Positions 1 to 6,908 of a stretch of 12,009 nt of DNA are shown here, piece after piece; within the stretch, counting starts at the first letter, position 1; each line of letters opens with the position of its first letter. A program made the position numbers and the translations under genes. This DNA is from an uncultured bacterium (GTDB taxonomy: Bacteria; Bacillota; Clostridia; Lachnospirales; Lachnospiraceae): positions 1-12,009 of the forward strand of contig CAMUHA010000094.1 in assembly GCA_947088515.1 (NCBI GenBank), given 5' to 3'. The notes beneath the pieces are model-generated. The model was not told the origin of the DNA. It was given only the letters and a program-made list of their open reading frames with translations, and did not search any database.

Positions 1-1087
1 CCCTAAGCTGTCTCAAATACTCATCCACTGCCGCCTTATAATCCTTTATGGGTTTGCTGCCAATAAACAGGTCAGCTATCTCTCTTTCCAGTTTATATTT
101 ATGGTGCCCTTTATGCCACTGTTTCCCTAATTTTTCCATTGCAAGAAAAGCAATCTTTAACCGCAGCTCCTGAGGCTGTCCATCAAAACCCTGGTTTTTT
201 GTAGGCAGGCAGATGCCATTTAAGGAATTATTAATGTCGTATTCATAATAATTTGCCAGTTTAACCAGCTCCGGGAACTGTTTAAAACATTGGTTAACCG
301 GAACAATATGGTGGTGTGCAATGCTGTAGGTATCTTTTCCATACAATGATGCCGCTATCAGGCTGCATTCCTCTGCATACATGTCAAATCTCTCTCTGCC
401 CATATTTTCCTTCAATGTCTTAGCGTTTTTGCTTTCATCCGTCTCCTTTGGCACATGGGATGCCTTCAAATACGGGCAATTATCCGCGTCCTTACAGGCC
501 TTGTAATTACATAAGGCATATTCCGCAGTTCTGCTGTTTTCCTCACTTTCATCCGCCTCTTTTTCTCTGTGCTGTGAGTCTGTATCTGAACCGGCATCCG
601 AAGATATCCCGCTTTCCCTTCTTTTGTCAGGTCCATTGGAAGAAATTTCCCCTTGCTGCCCCACCATATCCCCTGTCCCTGATGACATACAAATATTACA
701 ATTCGATACATCATCATTTACATTAATTGACATATAAGTAGGTTTAAACGGTCTGACCACGCCCTGTCTGGGGCAGGAAATCCAACAGGAACTTCCAAGC
801 GCCTTCCTGCCGGAAACTGTAAGACCAGATGGCTTGTTCCAGCCTATGCCCTGTATCAGAGCAGCGATACAGGGCGAGGGCGCGCCTGTCAGCGGGTCAG
901 GCATTAGATTGCATTGTCCGGGATGGGGCGGCCCAATCAGCCCAAGTACACAGTTATCAGTTAAAACCTCTGCCCCATTTACAAAAGTTTTAAAATCACC
1001 ATTTAGCGCTTTAAACCATACGGCATTTCCGTTCTTGCACACGAATCTGGTATTCTTATTCAAATAAATGTATCCCAGCTCAATCAC
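1..1087 (-). CDS. PAAR-like (DUF4280-type) protein with C-terminal AHH nuclease toxin domain, partial
   Basis: An open frame of 362 codons runs off the left edge, so the C-terminus is missing. Residues about 5-122 look like a DUF4280/PAAR-like domain: FVCKNG near 15-20, FVNG at 35-38, GQC at 57-59, PC at 72-73, GW at 82-83, then VSG, an AL-x-x-S run and C-x3-C near 91-105. Residues about 130-190 are a Ser/Asp/Glu-rich linker. A small Cys cluster (C193, C198, C204) follows. The nuclease region carries AHHHIVP at 257-263, NSLNGICLP at 287-295 and HKGHHKY at 325-331. This is the pattern of the AHH family of HNH/EndoVII nucleases, in which His residues bind metal and cut nucleic acid. PAAR-like domains tip contractile injection spikes in other systems, so a delivered effector is the inference. 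The start is GTG at 1087: no ATG precedes the domain after the in-frame stop at 1130-1132, and MIELGYIYLN fits a domain N-terminus. The ribosome binding site is weak. The gene is co-oriented with gatB, 58 bp after it. Confidence 0.8.
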   Translation of the reverse strand, partial: MIELGYIYLNKNTRFVCKNGNAVWFKALNGDFKTFVNGAEVLTDNCVLGLIGPPHPGQCNLMPDPLTGAPSPCIAALIQGIGWNKPSGLTVSGRKALGSSCWISCPRQGVVRPFKPTYMSINVNDDVSNCNICMSSGTGDMVGQQGEISSNGPDKRRESGISSDAGSDTDSQHREKEADESEENSRTAEYALCNYKACKDADNCPYLKASHVPKETDESKNAKTLKENMGRERFDMYAEECSLIAASLYGKDTYSIAHHHIVPVNQCFKQFPELVKLANYYEYDINNSLNGICLPTKNQGFDGQPQELRLKIAFLAMEKLGKQWHKGHHKYKLEREIADLFIGSKPIKDYKAAVDEYLRQLR

Positions 1088-1131
1088 CGCCCGTCCATAT
1101 CCTGGGAATTGTAAACTATGGCAATCACCTT

Positions 1132-1160
1132 ATTATAGGGTATATCTATTTTGTATCTAA
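1132..1160 (-). promoter_or_regulatory. candidate promoter for the toxin gene
   Basis: Read on the minus strand, TATAAT (1137-1132) lies 17 bp after TTAGAT (1160-1155), which overlaps the gatB 3' end. The -10 is perfect but the -35 matches only its first two bases. Transcription would begin near 1125, about 40 nt before the GTG start. This would let the toxin be expressed apart from the gat operon. Confidence 0.3.
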
Positions 1161-2585
1161 AAGCTTTTTCAGCAGCTGATTTACCATTCCAGGGTCCGCT
1201 TTTCCTTTCATGGCTTTCATAGTCTGCCCCACCAAAAATCCAATTGCCTTTTCTTTTCCGTTATGATAATCCTGAACAGACTGGGGATTATTTGCAATCA
1301 CTTCCTCCACAGTCTTTCGCAGAGCGCCTTCATCATTTACCGTTTTAAGGCCTTTTTCCTCTACATATTTCTCCGGGTCAATGTCTTTATCGAATATAAC
1401 CTCAAAAACCTCCTTGGCCACAGAGCTGTTGATTGCCTTTGTGTCTGTCAGGGCAATTAATTTTGAAAGATTTTCCGGTGAAAAACGGATATCTTCCGTA
1501 TCCATATTGTTTTCTTTCAAAAGCCTTAATGTTTCCACCATCAGCCAGTTGGATACCTTTTTGGGGGAACTGCCAAGAGCCACAGTTGCTTCAAAAATAT
1601 CTGCCATATGCTTACTTCCGGTGATGATTTCGATGTCATATTCAGGAATATCAAATTCCTCTTTATAGCGGCGCATCTTTTCTTCCCTAAACTCCGGTTG
1701 TTTTTTGCGGATTTCCTCAAGAAAAGCATCGTCCAGAGCAACCGGCGTCAAATCCGGGTCCGGGAAATAACGGTAATCCTGGGCATCCTCCTTACTTCTC
1801 ATTGCATAGGATTCTCCCTTGTTGTCATCCCATCTCCTGGTTTCCTGAACCACTTTTTCACCAGATTCACAAATGTCAATCTGACGTTCCCTCTCCCCCT
1901 CAATGGCTCTTGCAATGGCCTTAAAGGAGTTTAAATTCTTCATTTCTGTGCGGGTGCCAAAGCTTTCTGTGCCTGCTTCTCTTATGGACAGGTTTACATC
2001 CGCCCGCATGGAGCCTTCCTGCAGCTTACAGTCAGAAGCGCCGAGATACTGGATAATCATACGCAGTTTTTCCAGATAGGCAATCACTTCCTCCGCACTT
2101 CGCATATCTGGCTCGGAAACAATTTCAATTAATGGAACGCCTGACCGGTTAAAATCCACCAGAGAACAGTCATCCCATTCATCATGTATCAGCTTACCTG
2201 CATCTTCCTCCATATGGATTTCATGTATTCTCACAAACTTCTTTCCCTGCCCTGTCTCTATCTCTACTTTTCCATCCCGGCAGATTGGCAGATACAATTG
2301 GGAAATCTGGTAGTTTTGCGGGTTATCCGGGTAAAAATAGTTTTTACGGTCAAATTTGCAGTTCCGGGTAATGGTACAGTCCATCGCAAGCCCCACTGCC
2401 ACCGCATATTCCAGAACCTGTCTGTTTAAAACCGGAAGAGAACCGGGCATACCAGTGCACACCGGGCAGGTATGGGTATTTGGCTCCCCGCCAAAAGCCG
2501 TGGAGCATCCACAAAAAATTTTGGTTTTGGTGGCAAGCTCCACATGAACCTCCAGACCAATCACCATTTCATATTGCTTTGCCAT
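1146..2585 (-). CDS. gatB: Asp-tRNA(Asn)/Glu-tRNA(Gln) amidotransferase subunit B
   Basis: GatB is the tRNA-binding and kinase-like subunit of the cytoplasmic GatCAB complex. It activates the side chain of mischarged Glu-tRNA(Gln) or Asp-tRNA(Asn) so that ammonia from GatA can amidate it. The protein has 479 residues, the usual size. Visible marks are VIGLEVHVEL (8-17), zinc-type cysteines at 25, 27, 40 and 43, the stretch FDRKNYFYPDNPQNYQISQ near 78-96, and VDFNRSGVPLIEIVSEPD near 143-160. The C-terminal YqeY-like tail ends in a KGKADP-x3-VN segment. I chose ATG at 2585, not the in-frame ATG at 2636, because the family begins MAKQYEMVIG and an AGGAGG lies 9 nt upstream. The longer start would overlap gatA by about 50 bp. 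Only one base separates the gatA stop from this ATG, so the two genes are probably translationally coupled. Confidence 0.97.
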   Translation of the reverse strand: MAKQYEMVIGLEVHVELATKTKIFCGCSTAFGGEPNTHTCPVCTGMPGSLPVLNRQVLEYAVAVGLAMDCTITRNCKFDRKNYFYPDNPQNYQISQLYLPICRDGKVEIETGQGKKFVRIHEIHMEEDAGKLIHDEWDDCSLVDFNRSGVPLIEIVSEPDMRSAEEVIAYLEKLRMIIQYLGASDCKLQEGSMRADVNLSIREAGTESFGTRTEMKNLNSFKAIARAIEGERERQIDICESGEKVVQETRRWDDNKGESYAMRSKEDAQDYRYFPDPDLTPVALDDAFLEEIRKKQPEFREEKMRRYKEEFDIPEYDIEIITGSKHMADIFEATVALGSSPKKVSNWLMVETLRLLKENNMDTEDIRFSPENLSKLIALTDTKAINSSVAKEVFEVIFDKDIDPEKYVEEKGLKTVNDEGALRKTVEEVIANNPQSVQDYHNGKEKAIGFLVGQTMKAMKGKADPGMVNQLLKKLLDTK

Positions 2586-2586
2586 A

Positions 2587-4047
2587 CTACTGCTCCTCCT
2601 TTCTGCCAAAGGCGCCTCTTGCCATCTCATAGGCAAAAGCTGTCTGTATCAGCTTCTTTTCTTTAAAACAGTCCCCTATCAGCTGCAGACCGATGGGCAG
2701 TCCCTTTGCATCTATCCCGCAAGGCATACTAAGGCCCGGAAGACCTGCCAGGTTCACGGAAATGGTATAAATGTCCCCCAAATACATCTTAATGGGGTCA
2801 GAAAGGCTTTCCCCTAATTTGGGCGCAGTGGTTGGAGCCGCCGGTCCAAGTATTACGTCATATTTGGAAAACGCCTCATCAAAAGCTTTCTTAATCAGCG
2901 CCTTTACACGCAGAGCTTTTAAGTAATAAGCATCATAATAACCAGAACTTAACACAAAGCTTCCCAGCATAATCCTGCGCTTTACTTCCGGCCCAAAGCC
3001 CTCGGAACGAGATTTTTTGTACATATTATGAAGGCCCTCAAATTCTTCGGTGCGATAACCGTATTTAATGCCGTCAAAACGTTCCAGGTTAGAGCTTGCC
3101 TCTGCTGCCGCAATGGTATAATAAGCGGGAATGGCATATTCCACAAGGCTTAAGTCAAATTCCTCCACCAGGGCGCCTCTTTCTTTTAAAACCTGTGCCG
3201 CCTTTAAAATGGCGTCTTTTACTTCCCCGTCAAGACCTTCTCCCAGGTAATCTTTGGGAATGCCGATTTTCATCCCCTTTACATCCTCCACCAGAGCGGA
3301 AGTAAAGTCTGTGTCTTCCCTTTTTACAGAGGTGGAATCCTTAACGTCGTGAGAGGCAATCGTTTCCATAATCGCCGCACAGTCCGATACATCCTTGCAA
3401 AGAGGCCCAATCTGGTCCAGAGAAGAGCCATAGGCCACCAGTCCATAACGGGATACTGTGCCGTAAGTGGGCTTGAGTCCTACCACACCGCAAAAAGACG
3501 CCGGCTGGCGGATGGATCCCCCTGTATCAGACCCAAGCGCATAAAAACATTCCTTTGCGGCAACTGCTGCCGCACTTCCCCCGGAAGAGCCTCCCGGCAC
3601 ATGTTCTATGTTCCACGGATTTTTCGTCACTCCAAAGGCGGAAGTCTCTGTGGTGGAACCCATGGCAAACTCATCCATGTTCGTTTTCCCCAAAATCACA
3701 GCGCCGTTTTTTTGCAGATTCAGCACAGCCTCTGCAGAATAAGCAGGGACAAAATTATATAAAATCTTTGAAGAGCAGGTGGTAAGCAGCCCTTCGGTAC
3801 ACATATTGTCTTTAACTGCAACCGGTACCCCTGCAAGAGGACCTGTAAGCTCCCCTCCATCTATCTTTTTCTGGATTTCCTGTGCCTGCTTTCGGGCGCC
3901 TTCTTTATCTACTGTTACATAACAGTGATAAATGTCCTCCTTTTTCTCAATCTGTGAAAGAACAGCTTCCACAGATTCGGATACTGACACCTCTTTCCTT
4001 TTAATCGCCGCCCCAAGTTCAACGGCAGTCATATCAAGTATACTCAT
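2587..4047 (-). CDS. gatA: Asp-tRNA(Asn)/Glu-tRNA(Gln) amidotransferase subunit A
   Basis: GatA is the amidase-signature subunit that hydrolyses glutamine and channels ammonia to GatB. The 486-residue product has the normal family length. The Ser-cisSer-Lys triad is intact: K79 in VAVKD, S154 in the PGGSSGGS loop and S178 in SDTGGSIR. The signature continues through GVVGLKPTYG and the SSLDQIGP segment near 208-215. The start at 4047 has AGGAGG 11 nt upstream and gives MSILDMTAVEL, a typical GatA N-terminus. The gene is the second of the gatC-gatA-gatB set. It is unusual that 148 bp, mostly a long inverted repeat, separates it from gatC, whereas gatB follows after one base. Confidence 0.97.
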   Translation of the reverse strand: MSILDMTAVELGAAIKRKEVSVSESVEAVLSQIEKKEDIYHCYVTVDKEGARKQAQEIQKKIDGGELTGPLAGVPVAVKDNMCTEGLLTTCSSKILYNFVPAYSAEAVLNLQKNGAVILGKTNMDEFAMGSTTETSAFGVTKNPWNIEHVPGGSSGGSAAAVAAKECFYALGSDTGGSIRQPASFCGVVGLKPTYGTVSRYGLVAYGSSLDQIGPLCKDVSDCAAIMETIASHDVKDSTSVKREDTDFTSALVEDVKGMKIGIPKDYLGEGLDGEVKDAILKAAQVLKERGALVEEFDLSLVEYAIPAYYTIAAAEASSNLERFDGIKYGYRTEEFEGLHNMYKKSRSEGFGPEVKRRIMLGSFVLSSGYYDAYYLKALRVKALIKKAFDEAFSKYDVILGPAAPTTAPKLGESLSDPIKMYLGDIYTISVNLAGLPGLSMPCGIDAKGLPIGLQLIGDCFKEKKLIQTAFAYEMARGAFGRKEEQ

Positions 4048-4076
4048 CTTCTATGTGTCCTCCTAATTCCAGTTCC

Positions 4077-4171
4077 GAATTTGCCCTTCCGATACCCTCT
4101 TTCGGCAGAGCCATATCAAGCCGCACATTTCTGCGCCCTGATATGCTCTGGGATATCGCATGAGCAAATTC
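4077..4171. repeat. 95-bp imperfect palindrome (long hairpin) between gatC and gatA
   Basis: The two ends are exact inverted copies: GAATTTGC (4077-4084) and GCAAATTC (4164-4171). Inside, CGATACCC (4090-4097) faces GGGATATCG (4150-4158), AGAGCCATATCA (4107-4118) faces TGATATGCTCT (4139-4149), and GCACA (4123-4127) faces TGCGC (4132-4136). As minus-strand RNA the tip would be a GAAA tetraloop closed by GCGCA/TGTGC. Nested arms over nearly the whole gatC-gatA gap are unlikely by chance. It may be a small interspersed palindromic element (MITE- or REP-like) or a stem that adjusts gatC versus gatA/gatB expression. There is no T-run after it in the direction of transcription, so it is not a standard terminator. 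No second copy is evident in this window. Confidence 0.7.
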
Positions 4172-4195
4172 TGTTTTTCTTTCCAGAATTCTAAA

Positions 4196-4489
4196 TTATT
4201 CAAAAGTGCGGGGCACTGTAAACATGCCGTTTTTTTCACCAGGCGCGTTCTTTAAAACCGCTTCCCGCATATCGCCGTTTGTCACTATATCTTCCCGGAA
4301 TACATTCTTTACCGGAAATACATGAGACATGGGTTCTACACCGGAAGTGTCCAGTTCTCCCAGCTTATCTATATAGTCCAGCATATTCCCCATATCCTTC
4401 TTGGCCTGCTCCTTCTCTTCCCCGGAAAGCTCCAGTTTGGCAAGAATTCCTACATATTCAATGGTTTCATCAGAAATGATATTCGCCAT
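4196..4489 (-). CDS. gatC: Asp-tRNA(Asn)/Glu-tRNA(Gln) amidotransferase subunit C
   Basis: GatC is the small subunit that wraps around and stabilises the GatA-GatB interface. The 97-residue product matches the family size. Conserved features are the opening ISDETIEYVGILAKLEL, the central TSGVEPMSHV (48-57) and the C-terminal MFTVPRTFE (89-97). I chose ATG at 4489. A TTG at 4513 would add eight residues that include the purine-rich ribosome binding site AGAAAGGAAAGG, so it is unlikely. It is the first gene of the minus-strand gat operon. No good -35/-10 pair is seen in the 200 bp upstream; TTATAC near 4521 on the minus strand is a possible weak -10. Confidence 0.95.
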   Translation of the reverse strand: MANIISDETIEYVGILAKLELSGEEKEQAKKDMGNMLDYIDKLGELDTSGVEPMSHVFPVKNVFREDIVTNGDMREAVLKNAPGEKNGMFTVPRTFE

Positions 4490-4593
4490 ATTTCCTTTCC
4501 TTTCTGTCCGCAATTAACCGTATAATTTTTGTTACAAATAATTTACTACTTTTAAAGCCCTCTGTCCACTATTTTCGTACGGTTCCCCTTATC

Positions 4594-4614
4594 GCCAGAT
4601 TTCGCTGGCTTTTT
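4594..4614 (+). terminator. terminator-like hairpin in the nagB leader
   Basis: GCCAG (4594-4598), a six-base loop and CTGGC (4605-4609) are followed by TTTTT and a further T-rich stretch. It lies about 80 bp upstream of the nagB start in the divergent gatC-nagB region. A plus-strand TATAAT sits at 4521-4526. The stem is only five base pairs, so it could be an attenuator, a terminator for stray transcripts, or chance. Confidence 0.35.
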
Positions 4615-4692
4615 CATTTTTCCTATTGCCTTTTTTGCTTTTGACTGATATGCTCCATATAGAGAAGTTACACTTATTTAGGAGGTATAGGA

Positions 4693-5418
4693 ATGAAGAT
4701 TATTAAAGCAAAAGATTATGAACAGATGAGCCGCATGGCAGCAAACATCCTTTCTGCCCAGGTCATCATGAAACCGGACTGTGTTCTGGGACTTGCTACT
4801 GGCTCCACACCGATTGGCGCTTACAATCAGCTGATTGAATGGTACAAAAAAGGGGACATCGACTTTAGCGGAATTACCACTGTTAATCTGGACGAATACA
4901 AGGGCCTTTCCCCGGAAAACGACCAGAGTTACCGTTATTTTATGAATACGCACCTATTTGACCATGTAAACATTGATAAGAGCAGAACCTTTGTTCCCAA
5001 CGGGCTGGAAGCAGATTCTGCAAAGGCCTGCTCCGATTATGACCAGATTATCGCTGACTGCGGCGGTATTGATTTGCAGCTCTTAGGACTTGGCAACAAC
5101 GGCCATATCGGATTTAATGAGCCTGCAGACGCTTTTGCCAAGGGTACCCACTGTGTACAGCTTACCCAGAGCACCATTGACGCCAACGCAAGATTTTTTG
5201 CCTCCCTTGACGAGGTTCCAAGAGAAGCATACACCATGGGCATTGGCACCATTATGCTGGCAAAGAAAATCGTTGTTGTTGTCAACGGTTCCGGGAAAGC
5301 AGATATTGTTAAAAAGGCTTTCTTTGGCCCTATTACTCCCCAGGTGCCCGCTTCTATTCTTCAGCTTCACAGCGATGTTACTGTTGTTGGAGATGCAGAC
5401 GCACTCTCAGCCCTGTAA
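4693..5418 (+). CDS. nagB: glucosamine-6-phosphate deaminase
   Basis: NagB converts glucosamine 6-phosphate to fructose 6-phosphate and ammonia, feeding amino sugars into glycolysis. The 241-residue protein is the Firmicute size; the E. coli enzyme is somewhat longer. Motifs are GLATGSTP (33-40) for phosphate binding, NLDEY (65-69) with the likely catalytic Asp67, and GLGNNGHIGFNEP (132-144). The last holds the ring-opening His138 and Glu143. Position 136 is Asn where the E. coli enzyme has Asp, which I believe is usual in the Bacillus-type subgroup. Late motifs include VVVVNGSGKADIV. The start is fixed by AGGAGG at 4680-4685, seven bases before the ATG. No nagA or sugar transporter is adjacent, so nagB appears to be a single-gene unit with its own terminator. 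Confidence 0.96.
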   Translation: MKIIKAKDYEQMSRMAANILSAQVIMKPDCVLGLATGSTPIGAYNQLIEWYKKGDIDFSGITTVNLDEYKGLSPENDQSYRYFMNTHLFDHVNIDKSRTFVPNGLEADSAKACSDYDQIIADCGGIDLQLLGLGNNGHIGFNEPADAFAKGTHCVQLTQSTIDANARFFASLDEVPREAYTMGIGTIMLAKKIVVVVNGSGKADIVKKAFFGPITPQVPASILQLHSDVTVVGDADALSAL

Positions 5419-5424
5419 ATCTGA

Positions 5425-5451
5425 CCCGCCAGAAAATTCTGGCGGGTTTTT
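5425..5451 (+). terminator. intrinsic terminator of nagB
   Basis: CCCGCCAGAA (5425-5434) and TTCTGGCGGG (5437-5446) form a perfect 10-bp GC-rich stem with a very tight loop, followed by TTTTT. It begins seven bases after the nagB stop codon. Confidence 0.92.
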
Positions 5452-5519
5452 ATATACCGCATTTATCCACAGGTCCGCCCCCGGACGTTATATCAAATAG
5501 AAAGGGGTCAATTACGAAA

Positions 5520-6830
5520 ATGATACTGTTGCCTCACATTTTTATTTTATTGATACGAATTGATAAAGCAAATTTTCTTCTGCGTCTTTTACTGGCATTA
5601 TTTTATTTCACCAGTCTGTGCTTTTTTCATCTGATGCCTTTCCATGGGAAAAAAGCCCCCTCCCTCCGGCTCTTTGTCATGTACGGCGGAAGAAAAATTA
5701 TCCGTGCATGCACTTTGGGTATTTGGGCGCAGATATTTATTTACCTTCTCAAAATTCCATTCCGTGTGGTTCATTCTGATGTGTTATGGTCTGTTATTAT
5801 TTTTGACGGAATTTTTACCTTTTTATACTTCTATCTGCTGATTTTAAATGGCTGTATCCGCATTCTGTGTACCTGCCGGAGTCTTGGCATCTGGAAACGC
5901 ATCCTGATTGCCTGCTTTCTCTGGATTCCTCTCCTTCACCTGTTTTTTGCAAAATATTTAAGCCGAAGGGCTTATGAAGAATATGACGCTGAAAGATGCC
6001 GTTTTGAAAACAGACGTCTCCGGTCAGGTTCCGGGATTTGCGCCCTGCGTTATCCCATCATCATGCTTCACGGCATCGGCTTTAGGGATTTACGCTGTTT
6101 TAACTATTGGGGCAGAATCCCCAAAGAGCTGGTCCGAAACGGCGCGGTTGTTTACTATGGCCATCAACAGGCATGGGGCACTATTGAAGATAACGCTGAA
6201 ATTATCCAAAAAAAGATAAATGAAATACTGGAAGAAAACCATTGCGGCAAGGTGAATATCATCGCCCACTCAAAGGGAGGACTTGATGCCCGTTATCTGA
6301 TTTCCGGTCTGCATATGGATGATAAGATTGCCTCCCTTACCACTATCTCCACTCCTCACAGAGGTTCAGAGCTTTTACTGCTTTTAAACCGTCTGCCTGA
6401 TAGTGTTTACCATTTTGTGTCTTCCCTTTTTGACCGGGCTTATGCAGCTTTTGGAGACACAAGACCCGATTGTTATCATGCAAGCAAACAGCTTTCTCCG
6501 GAATTTTGCAGGGAATTTAATCAAAAATACCCGGATTCCCCTAATGTCTATTACCAAAGCTACTCTTCTTGTATGAAGCGCTCCCTTGGAGATTCCCTGT
6601 TGTGCATTCCCAATCTCCTGATGCGTCTTGCAGGCGCTTCCCAAAATGATGGACTGGTGACCACCGAATCCGCCAAATGGGGGGATTTCCAAAAGAACTT
6701 TACAAGCAGCGGCAGGCGTGGAATTTCCCATGGAGATATGATTGACCTGAAAAGAGAAGACTACAAAGGTTTTGACGTAATAGAAGCCTATGTGGGAATT
6801 GCTGCCAGATTAAAGGAAATGGGCTTTTGA
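5520..6830 (+). CDS. membrane-anchored alpha/beta-hydrolase, triacylglycerol lipase/esterase-like
   Basis: The 436-residue product has two parts. Residues 1 to about 147 are hydrophobic, with roughly four membrane segments near 17-40, 65-85, 88-110 and 126-145. Residues about 175-436 are an alpha/beta-hydrolase domain resembling bacterial lipase family I. It shows YPIIMLHGIGFRD (178-190) with the HG oxyanion region, then NYWGRIP. The nucleophile elbow AHSKGG has Ser251 and continues LDARYL. Next are TTISTPHRGS (274-283), NDGLV with the likely Asp377, and ISHGDMIDL with His404. All three catalytic residues are present, so an active esterase is likely; the substrate is unknown. Whether the catalytic domain faces the cytoplasm or the outside cannot be decided by eye. 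The start ATG has AGAAAGGGG 12 nt upstream, a rather long spacing, and no better start exists. It follows the nagB terminator, so it is probably its own unit. Confidence 0.82.
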   Translation: MILLPHIFILLIRIDKANFLLRLLLALFYFTSLCFFHLMPFHGKKAPSLRLFVMYGGRKIIRACTLGIWAQIFIYLLKIPFRVVHSDVLWSVIIFDGIFTFLYFYLLILNGCIRILCTCRSLGIWKRILIACFLWIPLLHLFFAKYLSRRAYEEYDAERCRFENRRLRSGSGICALRYPIIMLHGIGFRDLRCFNYWGRIPKELVRNGAVVYYGHQQAWGTIEDNAEIIQKKINEILEENHCGKVNIIAHSKGGLDARYLISGLHMDDKIASLTTISTPHRGSELLLLLNRLPDSVYHFVSSLFDRAYAAFGDTRPDCYHASKQLSPEFCREFNQKYPDSPNVYYQSYSSCMKRSLGDSLLCIPNLLMRLAGASQNDGLVTTESAKWGDFQKNFTSSGRRGISHGDMIDLKREDYKGFDVIEAYVGIAARLKEMGF

Positions 6831-6879
6831 AAGTTGCATGTATTGGTACATTCCTCCTTTGAATTTCATATATATATGG

Positions 6880-6908
6880 TTGTATTTGATTATAAAAAAT
6901 GTTATAAT
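6880..6908 (+). promoter_or_regulatory. candidate extended -10 promoter upstream of the chemoreceptor gene
   Basis: TTGTAT (6880-6885), a 17-bp spacer and TATAAT (6903-6908) are preceded by the extended -10 TGT at 6900-6902. The -35 is weak but the extended -10 is perfect. Transcription would start near 6915, giving a leader of about 260 nt before the chemoreceptor start codon. Confidence 0.5.

Noticed and set aside
448..1067. ORFs of 77-92 codons on the plus strand and one of 83 codons on the minus strand
   Set aside because: They are in other frames of the 362-codon toxin gene, whose frame encodes recognisable domains.
2586..2636. Longer gatB start at 2636
   Set aside because: It would overlap gatA by 50 bp and add 17 residues absent from the family; ATG 2585 has a proper AGGAGG.
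5473..5486. GTCCG/CGGAC hairpin before the lipase gene
   Set aside because: It has a short stem and no T-run; no support for a terminator or operator beyond the small palindrome.
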